Of a stretch of DNA of 13,980 nt, positions 6,100 through 12,593 are shown in pieces (the first letter of the stretch is position 1; each line of letters begins with the position of its first letter). Below the pieces are notes generated by a model. The model was given only the letters and a program-made list of their open reading frames with translations, ran no database searches and had not been told where the DNA came from. Made by a program: the position numbers and the translations under genes. The stretch comes from DATAMF01 sp036260665 (lineage in GTDB: Bacteria; Chloroflexota; Anaerolineae; Aggregatilineales; Aggregatilineaceae). The DNA lies in NCBI GenBank assembly GCA_036260665.1, contig DATAMF010000373.1, positions 1 to 13,980 of the forward strand. Direction: 5' to 3'.

Positions 6100-7405
6100 C
6101 GCGCCGGATGAACTAGCTAACCGACTGGACGAGGTTCTCCCACCTCATCGTTCAGACATAAACAAACAAGAGCGCGCGGATGCGCTGATTGACGCGGCGG
6201 TACGGTTGGCGCGTGAGCCGCACCCGGTCTTAAACGCGGGCGCGGTAGCCCAGATTCAAGCGCGGGTGTTAGCGCAGGTGCCACGCCAGCGGTTATCCTT
6301 CCGGCGGCAACCTGTGCTGCGGTGGGCTGTTGCGGCATGCTTGATCATGGTGATCCTGGTATCGGGAACAGCAACGGTGTCGGCGCAGAGTTTGCCCGGT
6401 GATACGCTGTATCCGGTTAAACGGCTGGTAGAACGAGGGCGGCTGGCGCTGGCTGGGGAGGAAAGCGAAGTCGAACTGCGGCTGGAATACGCGGAGCGGC
6501 GGCTGGATGAGTTCGCGGAACTGGAAACCGATCGGGGCGAGATCAACGCCGATGTGCTGGATGATGCATCCGATGAAATGAACACGGCCTTTGGTTTGAT
6601 GGAAAAAGGCGTGGGATTAGCGCGCGAGTATCAGGATAAGCTGGTTGCGCTCAGCGAACGGCAAGCAGAGTTGGCCCAGGGCGCATTGGAAACGGCTGAT
6701 CCGGATGAAGCCGAGGAATTGCAGCAAGTGGTGGCCGAAGCGGACAGCCTGAAGGAGAAAGTTCGCAGCCTGAGCCGATCATCCAGACCCATGCGGGCGC
6801 TTCCCGACGGCATGTATATTCGGCATATTTTGACGGGGGTGGCGACGCCTAGCAGACCGGATACGGTGGCGGTGTTCGATGACACTCCGGCTATGATGTC
6901 CGCTACGAGTGCGGCTCCGGTATTCGTTCCGACACGGAAACCCGTTGATAACCCGGTGGTCGTGGTCAATCCGCCGACACCGACAGATGAGGATGAAACA
7001 CGTGATCAGGCGGGGGATGATGATCCGCCCGTGGTGGAGCCGCCAGAGCCGACGGATGTGCCTGTGACGCCGGAACCAACGGTAGAACCGACAACTGTAC
7101 CGACGGATGTGCCTGTGACGCCGGAACCGACAGTCGAACCGACGACTGTGCCGACAGATGTGCCGACAGATGTGCCGACGGATGTGCCAGCGACACCAGA
7201 ACCGACCGTCGAACCGACAGTGGAACCGACCATTCCGCCCGCCGTGACCGAACCGCCGATGGTGGATGAGCCGGACGATACGCGGGACGAGGCGGGGGAT
7301 GATGAGCCGCCTGTGATTGAGGAACCAGACGTTATACCAGAGCCAACTGAGCCGCCGGTGATCGACGAGGTGGTTGTCACGCCAGAGCCGACTACCGGAC
7401 CCTAG
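6092..7405 (+). CDS. Putative membrane anti-sigma factor, DUF5667-like, with Pro/Thr/Glu-rich tail
   Basis: The 437-residue product has a cytoplasmic N-terminal region (1-75), one transmembrane helix (about 76-92, LRWAVAACLIMVILVSG) and an external part. Directly after the helix comes SLPGDTLYPVKRLVERGRLA (100-119), the hallmark of DUF5667, followed by a heptad-like helical stretch to about 228. Residues 290-437 are low complexity: a 17-residue unit (TDVPVTPEPTVEPTTVP) occurs twice and then decays into TDVP and TVEP repeats. Two copies of an acidic motif (TRDQAGDD and TRDEAGDD) flank this block. The tail probably spans or lies in the cell envelope. It overlaps the sigma gene by 8 bases, and GAGGA lies just upstream of the ATG. 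The anti-sigma role is inferred from context and topology; no classical zinc-binding HxxxCxxC motif is present. A terminator follows. Confidence 0.85.
   Translation: MNSAPDELANRLDEVLPPHRSDINKQERADALIDAAVRLAREPHPVLNAGAVAQIQARVLAQVPRQRLSFRRQPVLRWAVAACLIMVILVSGTATVSAQSLPGDTLYPVKRLVERGRLALAGEESEVELRLEYAERRLDEFAELETDRGEINADVLDDASDEMNTAFGLMEKGVGLAREYQDKLVALSERQAELAQGALETADPDEAEELQQVVAEADSLKEKVRSLSRSSRPMRALPDGMYIRHILTGVATPSRPDTVAVFDDTPAMMSATSAAPVFVPTRKPVDNPVVVVNPPTPTDEDETRDQAGDDDPPVVEPPEPTDVPVTPEPTVEPTTVPTDVPVTPEPTVEPTTVPTDVPTDVPTDVPATPEPTVEPTVEPTIPPAVTEPPMVDEPDDTRDEAGDDEPPVIEEPDVIPEPTEPPVIDEVVVTPEPTTGP
7052..7231 (+). repeat. Coding tandem repeat, 51-bp unit
   Basis: The units 7052-7102 and 7103-7153 encode the same 17 residues and differ at only a few bases, mostly third positions. 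The stretch 7154-7231 continues with shorter TDVP and TVEP units. It lies inside the tail of the putative anti-sigma gene and is liable to length change by slippage. Confidence 0.85.
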
Positions 7406-7428
7406 GGGTAACGGATCAGAGCAGGATA

Positions 7429-7461
7429 AAAGAGCGTTGGGGGAAATCTTCAACGCTTTTT
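7429..7461 (+). terminator. Rho-independent terminator after the sigma/anti-sigma operon
   Basis: AGCGTTG (7433-7439) pairs with CAACGCT (7451-7457), extended by A-T and G-U pairs from the preceding AAAG and the following T tract (7457-7461). The loop is 11 bases. It separates the sigma operon from the TIR gene. Confidence 0.85.
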
Positions 7462-7475
7462 GGTTGGGCGCGTCG

Positions 7476-7484
7476 TGGTACAAT
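7476..7484 (+). promoter_or_regulatory. Candidate extended -10 promoter element of the TIR gene
   Basis: TGG followed by TACAAT (7479-7484) gives an extended -10 with 5 of 6 consensus bases, 34 bases before the TIR start codon and just after the preceding terminator. No good -35 is seen. Confidence 0.33.
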
Positions 7485-7518
7485 GGATGTCAATGGCACA
7501 TGAGATGGGTGAAGCAAA

Positions 7519-8091
7519 TTGCGACAAATTTTTATCAGTTATGACTATGCTGATCAACCCTTTGCTTTGCGGCTGGCTGAGGATTTGGGGAACAGCGGCG
7601 CAAATGTCTGGTTGGATGTGAAACATGCCGAACCGGGACGGAATTGGAGCCGGAGCGTGGAGCGCGCCCTGAGCGAGTCGCATATGATGCTGGTGGTGCT
7701 GTCGCCCCACGCGCTGGACTCGGCCCATGTGGCGGTGGAGTGGCAAGCGTATCTGGAAGCGAATCGCCCGGTGATACCCGTCTTGGCGCAGCCGTGTTCG
7801 CCACCGGGACCACTGCGCACCCGACGTCCGGTGGATTTTACGCGCGATTATTCGCGGGCGTTTCATGAACTGACGCCGCGCTTGATCGAATATGGCATGC
7901 GCACACAGCGGGTTGATCCCGTGATTTGGACGATGCAGACGGATGTGCAGGATTACCGGGACGAAAAGGGTCCGGCGACAACGACAGCGGAACCGCTGAG
8001 CCTGGATGATGATGCTGCGGACAGCGGGCTGCGGCGGATGGTGTCGGCGCTGCGGGATCTGCTGCGCCCGAAGCGCGGAGTGGCGTCGTAG
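7519..8091 (+). CDS. TIR domain protein
   Basis: A 190-residue protein with an N-terminal TIR domain (about 1-130): box 1 is IFISYDYAD (4-12), then WLD (31-33), the S-rich loop ending MLVVLSPHALDS (57-68), and VAVEWQAYLE, where E74 is in the position of the catalytic glutamate of NAD-cleaving TIR domains. The remaining 60 residues are polar and acidic, ending in a basic helix (LRRMVSALRDLLRPKR); no second domain is recognised. The start is TTG: an in-frame TGA lies 9 bases upstream, and GGTGA is 6 bases before the TTG. TIR proteins in bacteria either cleave NAD in defence systems or act as scaffolds. No partner (Argonaute, Thoeris ThsA, CBASS cyclase) is next to it, so a defence role is unproven. 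Confidence 0.85.
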   Translation: MRQIFISYDYADQPFALRLAEDLGNSGANVWLDVKHAEPGRNWSRSVERALSESHMMLVVLSPHALDSAHVAVEWQAYLEANRPVIPVLAQPCSPPGPLRTRRPVDFTRDYSRAFHELTPRLIEYGMRTQRVDPVIWTMQTDVQDYRDEKGPATTTAEPLSLDDDAADSGLRRMVSALRDLLRPKRGVAS

Positions 8092-8290
8092 AGGCCACGG
8101 CTGGCGGCGCGAGTTTTCTCAAATTGTTGATCTTCTGCGTGATCCCCCCCCGCACGTTTTTCGCGTTTTGATTTTACAAAGCCTATCCAGACGGTGAGAA
8201 GCACCCCGGTAAGGTTTCCGGGTTGCCGTTCGGAGTCAAAAGCGGCGAAACTCATAGAGTGCTAAATACTCCCCCAAAGGATAGAACAAG

Positions 8291-9778
8291 ATGATCAAAC
8301 GGCTGCTGTTAGGGATGCTCATCATGGTATTGGTTCTTCCTGGTGCGGCGCAAGCGCAAGCCCAGGGTACGTGGCAAGTCACGCTGTTCGATATGTCGAA
8401 TTTCACGCTGTATACGGTGACACCGGACAGTATCACGGCGGGGGTATCATTTCCGCAGATGGCGACCTACACGGACATCAGCGCCTATGATTTGGCCCTG
8501 TCGCCGGATGGACGGTTTTTGGTGTTCAGTACCTATGAAACCGGGCCGAACCAAACGGAGGCGCATGGGGTGTATGTGGCGGATACGATTACCGGGGCGT
8601 GCTGCCAGAAGTTGAGCGATCCGAATTATCCCACTCTGCAAATTATACTGCCGGGACCGATCAGCCCGGACAGCCGACAGATCGCGGTGTCGATGTCGTC
8701 GCCGTATACCGAAAGTGGGATGAATGATACCGTAATCGCGACGTTTGATCTTGAAACCAGCGCTGTGACCGCGACTCTGCCGCTGACGAGTCTGGACTCG
8801 GAAGCGTTCCCCGGCATGGTGGCCCAGTTCGGGGCGTGGCAGGAAGGCGTGTTTCAAGATGGGATTCGACTGCGGTCAAGCTGCTGGGGATGCGAACCAC
8901 CGCTGGATGGTCTGTTCCAAATCTGGAATCCGGTGGATGGCAGTGTGAGCGCGCCGACGGAGCCGTATAACTTCTTCTGGGATGTGCTGCCGGCGACGGA
9001 TGGAGTCGTGGTAGAGATGGAGAATACAGCTTATCCGGTGAGTGGATTGATCGGCGGAATGTTCGCGACGGCGAATGTCGTGCATTATTACTCCACACGC
9101 GCCGATACAGTTGGACGGGTGATTTATTATCACCCCACGAATCATGTCATCTACGACGCGTGGTGGGTGCAGGATGGTAAGACAGTGCTGATCAGCCAGG
9201 GCGGTCCGGTGCGGATGTCGGCGGATGGGTATATGGCGGAAGCAAGCACGCCAGGGGAAAAATACCTCCTGTTCCGCGATGGGACTCAGGTGGCGGTGAC
9301 TTCGACGGAGATTGGAGAATTTCTGACCGGGACGCCGGATGGGTGGCTGTCCTTCGATGGCCCCAGCGGGACGCTTTATAATAATGTGGTGGGCCTGGAT
9401 GCGATCTCGAATCCGCTGGGAACGCTCGGCCAACCGGTGTTCCTGAACAGTAATTTTGTATTGGGGATGAGCGCGGGCGGATCATACCCGGAAGCGGTGC
9501 CGCCTGTCCCGGTTGTGTGCCCCGGATTTGTGCCGTCGCGGCTGGTGCTGAACAGCGTGGCGATGGTGACGCCGGGTGAGGCGAATAATCTGCGGGTGGA
9601 GCCAAGGCTGAGCAGCGCCGAGGCGGGATCGATTCCTGGCGGGGAGGCGTTTATCGTATTGGATGGCCCGGTGTGCGCGGATCAAATGGCGTGGTGGCGG
9701 GTGGATTACCGGGGAACGGTGGGATGGACCTCGGAAGGGCAGGGGAGCACATACTGGCTTCAGCCGTTTATGTACTGA
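8291..9778 (+). CDS. Exported beta-propeller-like protein with C-terminal SH3b domain
   Basis: The 495-residue product begins with a classical signal peptide (MIKRLLLGMLIMVLVLPGAA, cleavage likely after AQA or AQAQA at about 22-24), so it is exported or surface-bound. The body has TolB/WD40-type PD40 strands, the clearest being LALSPDGRFLVFST (68-81) and GPISPDSRQIAVS (122-134), with weaker ones later. The last 70 residues form an SH3b-like module: NNLRVEP, a Gly-rich turn, a conserved Cys pair and WWRVDYRGTVGW, ending near the C-terminus. Such modules bind peptidoglycan or other envelope ligands. AAGGA at 8277-8281, 9 bases before the ATG, supports the start. No enzyme motif is visible. The next recognisable gene begins about 300 bases downstream, so it is probably monocistronic. 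Confidence 0.85.
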   Translation: MIKRLLLGMLIMVLVLPGAAQAQAQGTWQVTLFDMSNFTLYTVTPDSITAGVSFPQMATYTDISAYDLALSPDGRFLVFSTYETGPNQTEAHGVYVADTITGACCQKLSDPNYPTLQIILPGPISPDSRQIAVSMSSPYTESGMNDTVIATFDLETSAVTATLPLTSLDSEAFPGMVAQFGAWQEGVFQDGIRLRSSCWGCEPPLDGLFQIWNPVDGSVSAPTEPYNFFWDVLPATDGVVVEMENTAYPVSGLIGGMFATANVVHYYSTRADTVGRVIYYHPTNHVIYDAWWVQDGKTVLISQGGPVRMSADGYMAEASTPGEKYLLFRDGTQVAVTSTEIGEFLTGTPDGWLSFDGPSGTLYNNVVGLDAISNPLGTLGQPVFLNSNFVLGMSAGGSYPEAVPPVPVVCPGFVPSRLVLNSVAMVTPGEANNLRVEPRLSSAEAGSIPGGEAFIVLDGPVCADQMAWWRVDYRGTVGWTSEGQGSTYWLQPFMY

Positions 9779-9780
9779 TC

Positions 9781-9832
9781 CCCCCTATTTTCCTGGCCTC
9801 CTTTCTCCACGCAAGCAGGGAAAGGGGGGGAA
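9781..9832. repeat. Palindromic intergenic repeat, family 1, copy B (degenerate)
   Basis: CCTCCTTTCTCC and the downstream CAGGGAAAGGGGGG pair imperfectly around a short loop. It lies end to end with copy C. Confidence 0.45.
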
Positions 9833-9836
9833 GCTC

Positions 9837-9884
9837 GGACCTCACCCCTAGCCCCTCTCCAAAATCCTTGGAGAGGGGAAAAAA
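9837..9884. repeat. Palindromic intergenic repeat, family 1, copy C
   Basis: A perfect 11-bp stem, CCCCTCTCCAA (9852-9862) with TTGGAGAGGGG (9868-9878), encloses a 5-base loop. It is preceded by CCTCACCCC and followed by an A-run. The lead ACCTCACCCC also begins copy E at 11641. Confidence 0.75.
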
Positions 9885-9913
9885 CGGCTTGGCTGTGCTT
9901 AAGTTGACATCAC

Positions 9914-9942
9914 TTGGGCCATTCGTGAATTGCCCCTACGAA
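9914..9942. repeat. Palindromic intergenic repeat, family 2, copy B
   Basis: GGGCCATTC (9916-9924) pairs with GAATTGCCC (9927-9935) with one mismatch. The trailing GCCCCTACGA (9932-9941) is identical to the tail of copy A at 4768-4777. Confidence 0.6.
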
Positions 9943-9943
9943 C

Positions 9944-9986
9944 CTCCCCCTCCGCTCCCTCTCCAACCGAGTTGGCGAGGGGGAAA
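9944..9986. repeat. Palindromic intergenic repeat, family 1, copy D
   Basis: CCCTCTCCAAC (9957-9967) pairs with GTTGGCGAGGG (9971-9981) with a single mismatch and a 3-base loop, then GGGGAAAA as in copy C. Confidence 0.7.
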
Positions 9987-10086
9987 AGCGAACCCGGCCC
10001 CTTCCCGCAGGCAGGACGGGGAGCCGGTGAAAGATGCGGGTAATGATTAGCCGCGTGCAGGGCAAGCTGGTTAAGGTAGATCGATT

Positions 10087-11126
10087 ATGGTGAAGGCGGC
10101 AGAGATACGGGCGGCGGCGGCAGGGGTGGGGTTTAGCCAGGTCGGGATTATTCCGGCGGTGCCCTCGCCGCGCCTGGATGCCTATCTGCGGTGGGTCGAG
10201 GCGGGGATGTATGGCGGGATGGACTACCTGGCGCGGGCGGATCGGGTGGTCCGGCGGCAGGATTTGAATGTAATCCTGCCGGGGGTGCAGTCGATCATCG
10301 TGGTGGCGCTGGATTATGGGACGTTTGCCGTGCCAGATGAAATTCTGACGGATCCACGACGCGGACGGCTCTCGAATTATGCGTGGGGTGTGGATTATCA
10401 TGCCGTGATGACACCCCGGTTGGAACAACTGGCGGCGCTGATCGGGGATGCGGCGGCGCGGGTGTATGTCGATACGGGCGCGGTGTTGGAGCGGAGTCAC
10501 GCGCAGCAGGCCGGATTGGGATTCGTGGGCAAAAATACGATGCTGATCCATCCCCGGCGCGGATCATTTATGTTTTTGGGCGAGATTCTGACCACCACCC
10601 ACTTTGATGAATATGACAGTCCACAGCGTGAAAGCATGTGTGGGACTTGTACCCGCTGCCTGACGGCCTGCCCGACGAATGCATTTCCTCACCCGTATGT
10701 GCTGGATGCGCGGCGGTGTATCAGTTATCTCACGATTGAGTTGAAGGGCCATATCCCTGAAGCGCTGCGCCCGCTGCTGGGGAATTGGGTCTATGGATGT
10801 GACATCTGTCAGGTGGTGTGTCCGTGGACGCGATTCGTGCAGCCAACCGTGGAAGCCGGATTCTGGCCGGGGGGGAGGTGGATCGGGCTGCCCCGCTGCT
10901 GACGGATTTGCTGATGCTGGATGAGACGCGGTTTGCTCAACGATTCGCAGATTCAGCGCTGGCGCGGATCAAGCGGGACCGGCTGGTGCGAAATGCGTGT
11001 GTCGCGGCGGGAAACAGCGGTCTGGCGGAGTTTGCACCGCAACTGCAAGCGCTGGCGGCGGATGATCCGTCGGAGATGGTGCGGGAGCATGCGCGGTGGG
11101 CGGTGAAACAGGTGTCAGGGCTATAA
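10087..11126 (+). CDS. queG: Epoxyqueuosine reductase QueG (frame interrupted at a G7 run)
   Basis: QueG reduces epoxyqueuosine to queuosine in tRNA, the last step of queuosine synthesis, using cobalamin and two 4Fe-4S clusters. Seen here: the active-site region VDTGAVLERSHAQQAGLGFVG (in part: VDTGAVLER, 128-136, with D129 the expected acid), the family run GKNTMLIHP, and ferredoxin-like cysteines C185, C188, C191, C195 (CGTCTRCLTACP) and C211, C238, C241, C245 (CDICQVVCPW). The initial frame ends at 10902, but after the G7 run at 10869-10875 the family C-terminus continues in the -1 frame to 11126 as a HEAT-like helical region (LARIKRDRLVRNACVAAGNS). One added G restores a protein of about 346 residues, the normal length. 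AAGG lies 10 bases before the ATG. As assembled, the HEAT region that helps hold the tRNA is cut off. Confidence 0.92.
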
Positions 11127-11130
11127 ACGC

Positions 11131-11165
11131 TCAGCACCCGGCAGGTGTGGGCTACCGGGTGCTGA
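11131..11165 (+). terminator. Hairpin after queG, possible terminator without U tract
   Basis: A perfect 11-bp stem, TCAGCACCCGG (11131-11141) with CCGGGTGCTGA (11155-11165), encloses a 13-base loop 4 bases after the queG stop codon. No T run follows. It may protect the 3' end of the message or act as a non-canonical terminator. Confidence 0.45.
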
Positions 11166-11184
11166 TGCACAAGGAGGAAAACAT

Positions 11185-11244
11185 TTGGCGCAACTCTGCG
11201 CAATTAATAAGGAGGAAAATCTCTTAAGAAAATTAACTTGTTGA
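11185..11244 (+). CDS. Possible 19-residue leader peptide or spurious small ORF
   Basis: TTG at 11185 is preceded, at the ideal distance of 7 bases, by a perfect AAGGAGG (11171-11177). The frame encodes 19 residues beginning MAQLCAINKEENLL and ends at a TGA. A second AAGGAGG lies inside it (11209-11215) with no start codon at a normal distance. The ribosome-binding site is the only evidence; no similarity to a known leader peptide is recognised. Confidence 0.2.
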   Translation: MAQLCAINKEENLLRKLTC

Positions 11245-11343
11245 TGTTTAAAGCATAGCTTAAAAGTAGACGCCTGTCTTGTGATACTATGCATAAAGAA
11301 TAGAGGATTTTGTCATACCTTGAGCATTCTTAAGGGAAAACGA

Positions 11344-11380
11344 AATACCGCATCCAGACTCCCCAGCCAGATGCGGTATT
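11344..11380. other. Perfect 11-bp hairpin in the non-coding island
   Basis: AATACCGCATC (11344-11354) pairs fully with GATGCGGTATT (11370-11380) around a 15-base C-rich loop. The following CTTGT is only weakly U-rich, so terminator function is possible but not convincing. It could be part of a structured RNA. Confidence 0.5.
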
Positions 11381-11429
11381 CTTGTAAAATAATATTTGGT
11401 TTATTTAAGGAGGCAGAAGAGAAACACCA

Positions 11430-11452
11430 TCTCAATAGATGTTCTATTGAGA
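11430..11452. other. Perfect 10-bp hairpin with a 3-base loop
   Basis: TCTCAATAGA (11430-11439) and TCTATTGAGA (11443-11452) are exact reverse complements separated by TGT. No T tract follows. Confidence 0.5.
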
Positions 11453-11638
11453 GATTGTCACACCAGCCTGCTGTCACACAATCAAAGAATACTCCTAAGA
11501 GGGGGACACGGAACAGTTTACAAAAGCGTGAGATCGTGTGACTTTTGTCATCAGAGGATTAAAACGCCTTAATGAAGATGGACATGATCAAAAATCAGGT
11601 AGCCAGAGGGAGGCCAGCCAACCTGCCCCTTGCAGCTT

Positions 11639-11677
11639 GAACCTCACCCCCACTCCAACTTGGTTGGAAGGGGGGAA
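11639..11677. repeat. Palindromic intergenic repeat, family 1, copy E (degenerate)
   Basis: The lead ACCTCACCCC is shared with copy C. CCAAC (11655-11659) pairs with GTTGG (11663-11667), and the outer C and G runs pair around it. It lies just downstream of the minus-strand lipid kinase stop. Confidence 0.55.
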
Positions 11678-11695
11678 GACGGCAGCCACAACTTG

Positions 11696-12592
11696 CTAAG
11701 CGGGGACGATGATCGGTGCAGTCTGGGGCACGACATGAACATCCAGGGTTTGAGGTGTGATCAATTCGCCGTCACGCAGCACGGACTGGGGCGGCGTGAC
11801 GCTGATGTTTACTTCTTTGACCTGCCACTGTAACAAGGAGTCCGCCATTTCGCCCTCGCGGAGCGCCTCGGCTGCCGCCTGGAGCACCGTTTTGAGGTTG
11901 GCTTCCTGGATCAAAATGACATCCAGCAGACCGTCGCTGGGATCAATCGCATGAGCCAGAGTCAGACCGGGGACAGGCAGTTTGCCATAGGTGGTGACCA
12001 GGCAGCCAATGGCCTCGTGTTCGACAGTGGTTCCATCCAGTTGCAGGCGATAGGTGGCTGGGACGGGATCGCGCAGCATGGCAAACAAGGCCGAAAAAAT
12101 GCCGGGAGACGAGTTCTCGCGCGCCAGATCCGCCTGGAAGCCGATGCCCAGCCGGAAGAATAAATAACCGCCTACTACGCCCATATCCAGGGGCTGGATC
12201 AGGGTCGGAACGGTGCCTAAGAGGGCCGCCGCGTCTGCTAATTTAAGAGGGATACCCAGCTCTTTGGCGAGCAGATTCGCGTTTCCACCGGGCAGAATCG
12301 CAACCGGAATATCACGGCCTTCCAGCCCGGCGACGACTTCCATCACGGTGCCATCGCCACCATACACGGCCACCGCATCAACGCGATCACGGATGGCTAA
12401 TTCGGTTAGCTGCTGGGCATCACCCGGCCCATGTGTGACAAAGGCATCCCAATCGACGCGGTGCTGCTGGAAGACATCATTCAGAATATTGAGGATCGGT
12501 TCCTCTTTTCCGGCAGCGGGGTTAATGATCACGTGGACGTGCTCGTAGCGCCGCCCGCCGGTTGGGGTAGGCTTTTCGCCTGCGCCGATCAT
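11696..12592 (-). CDS. YegS/DagK-family lipid kinase (probably lacks native N-terminus)
   Basis: A diacylglycerol-kinase-like enzyme that phosphorylates a membrane lipid hydroxyl with ATP. From the ATG at 12592 (298 aa): the first strand and NPAAGK (24-29), the nucleotide-binding VYGGDGTVMEV (76-86), PGGNANLLAKELG (101-113), the DPSDGLLDV motif (217-225, with D220 as the likely catalytic base) and RDGE (273-276). The frame stays open upstream to 12766, but that part reads through the neighbouring gene and does not look like protein. At the window end a plus-strand copy begins with 13 more residues (MGEQPGLVNKLKG) before the same MIGAGEKPTP, so this copy seems to be cut exactly at 12592. No good ribosome-binding site precedes its ATG. 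The catalytic core is complete; expression from this position is doubtful. Confidence 0.88.
   Translation of the reverse strand: MIGAGEKPTPTGGRRYEHVHVIINPAAGKEEPILNILNDVFQQHRVDWDAFVTHGPGDAQQLTELAIRDRVDAVAVYGGDGTVMEVVAGLEGRDIPVAILPGGNANLLAKELGIPLKLADAAALLGTVPTLIQPLDMGVVGGYLFFRLGIGFQADLARENSSPGIFSALFAMLRDPVPATYRLQLDGTTVEHEAIGCLVTTYGKLPVPGLTLAHAIDPSDGLLDVILIQEANLKTVLQAAAEALREGEMADSLLQWQVKEVNISVTPPQSVLRDGELITPQTLDVHVVPQTAPIIVPA
12561..12592 (-). repeat. Inverted repeat, left arm (start of the lipid kinase)
   Basis: Read on the minus strand, these 32 bases are identical to 13949-13980 on the plus strand. Identity begins exactly at the ATG and runs to the end of the window, so the true length of the repeat is unknown. 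The spacer between the arms is 1,356 bases. Confidence 0.95.
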
Positions 12593-12593
12593 A

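Larger units (their letters stand above)
9779..10086. other. 308-bp non-coding stretch made largely of palindromic repeats
   Basis: No credible gene is present. The stretch holds three family 1 palindromes (9781-9832, 9837-9884, 9944-9986) and one family 2 palindrome (9914-9942), so most of it is repeat. An AAGG at 10073-10076 belongs to the following queG gene. No clear promoter or canonical terminator was identified. Confidence 0.7.
11127..11695. other. 569-bp non-coding, AT-richer stretch with strong hairpins
   Basis: Clearly richer in A+T than the rest of the window, especially 11175-11400. It contains the queG-proximal hairpin (11131-11165), three exact AAGGAGG sequences (11171, 11209, 11407), two perfect hairpins (11344-11380 and 11430-11452), a direct repeat TGTCACAC (11457 and 11472) and a family 1 palindrome (11639-11677). 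No recognisable protein or RNA family was found. An 86-codon open frame at 11281-11541 is judged not real. Confidence 0.6.

Noticed and set aside
7052..7231. CRISPR array
   Set aside because: The repeats are in-frame coding units without unique spacers. No cas gene is present.
6779..7483. 234-codon minus-strand open frame rich in Arg and His
   Set aside because: It is a shadow of the Pro/Thr/Glu repeat tail of the anti-sigma-like gene. It has no ribosome-binding site and crosses a terminator.
7519..8091. Multi-gene TIR defence system
   Set aside because: The neighbours are a sigma operon and an exported propeller protein. No SIR2/SLOG, cyclase, Argonaute or other known partner is present.
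8130..8165. Terminator after the TIR gene at the C8 run
   Set aside because: Only CGTG/CACG, 4 bp, pairs around the C run before TTTTT. This is too weak to call.
11281..11541. 86-codon open frame in the AT-rich island
   Set aside because: It starts with GTG without a ribosome-binding site, runs across both perfect hairpins, and shows no protein-like pattern.
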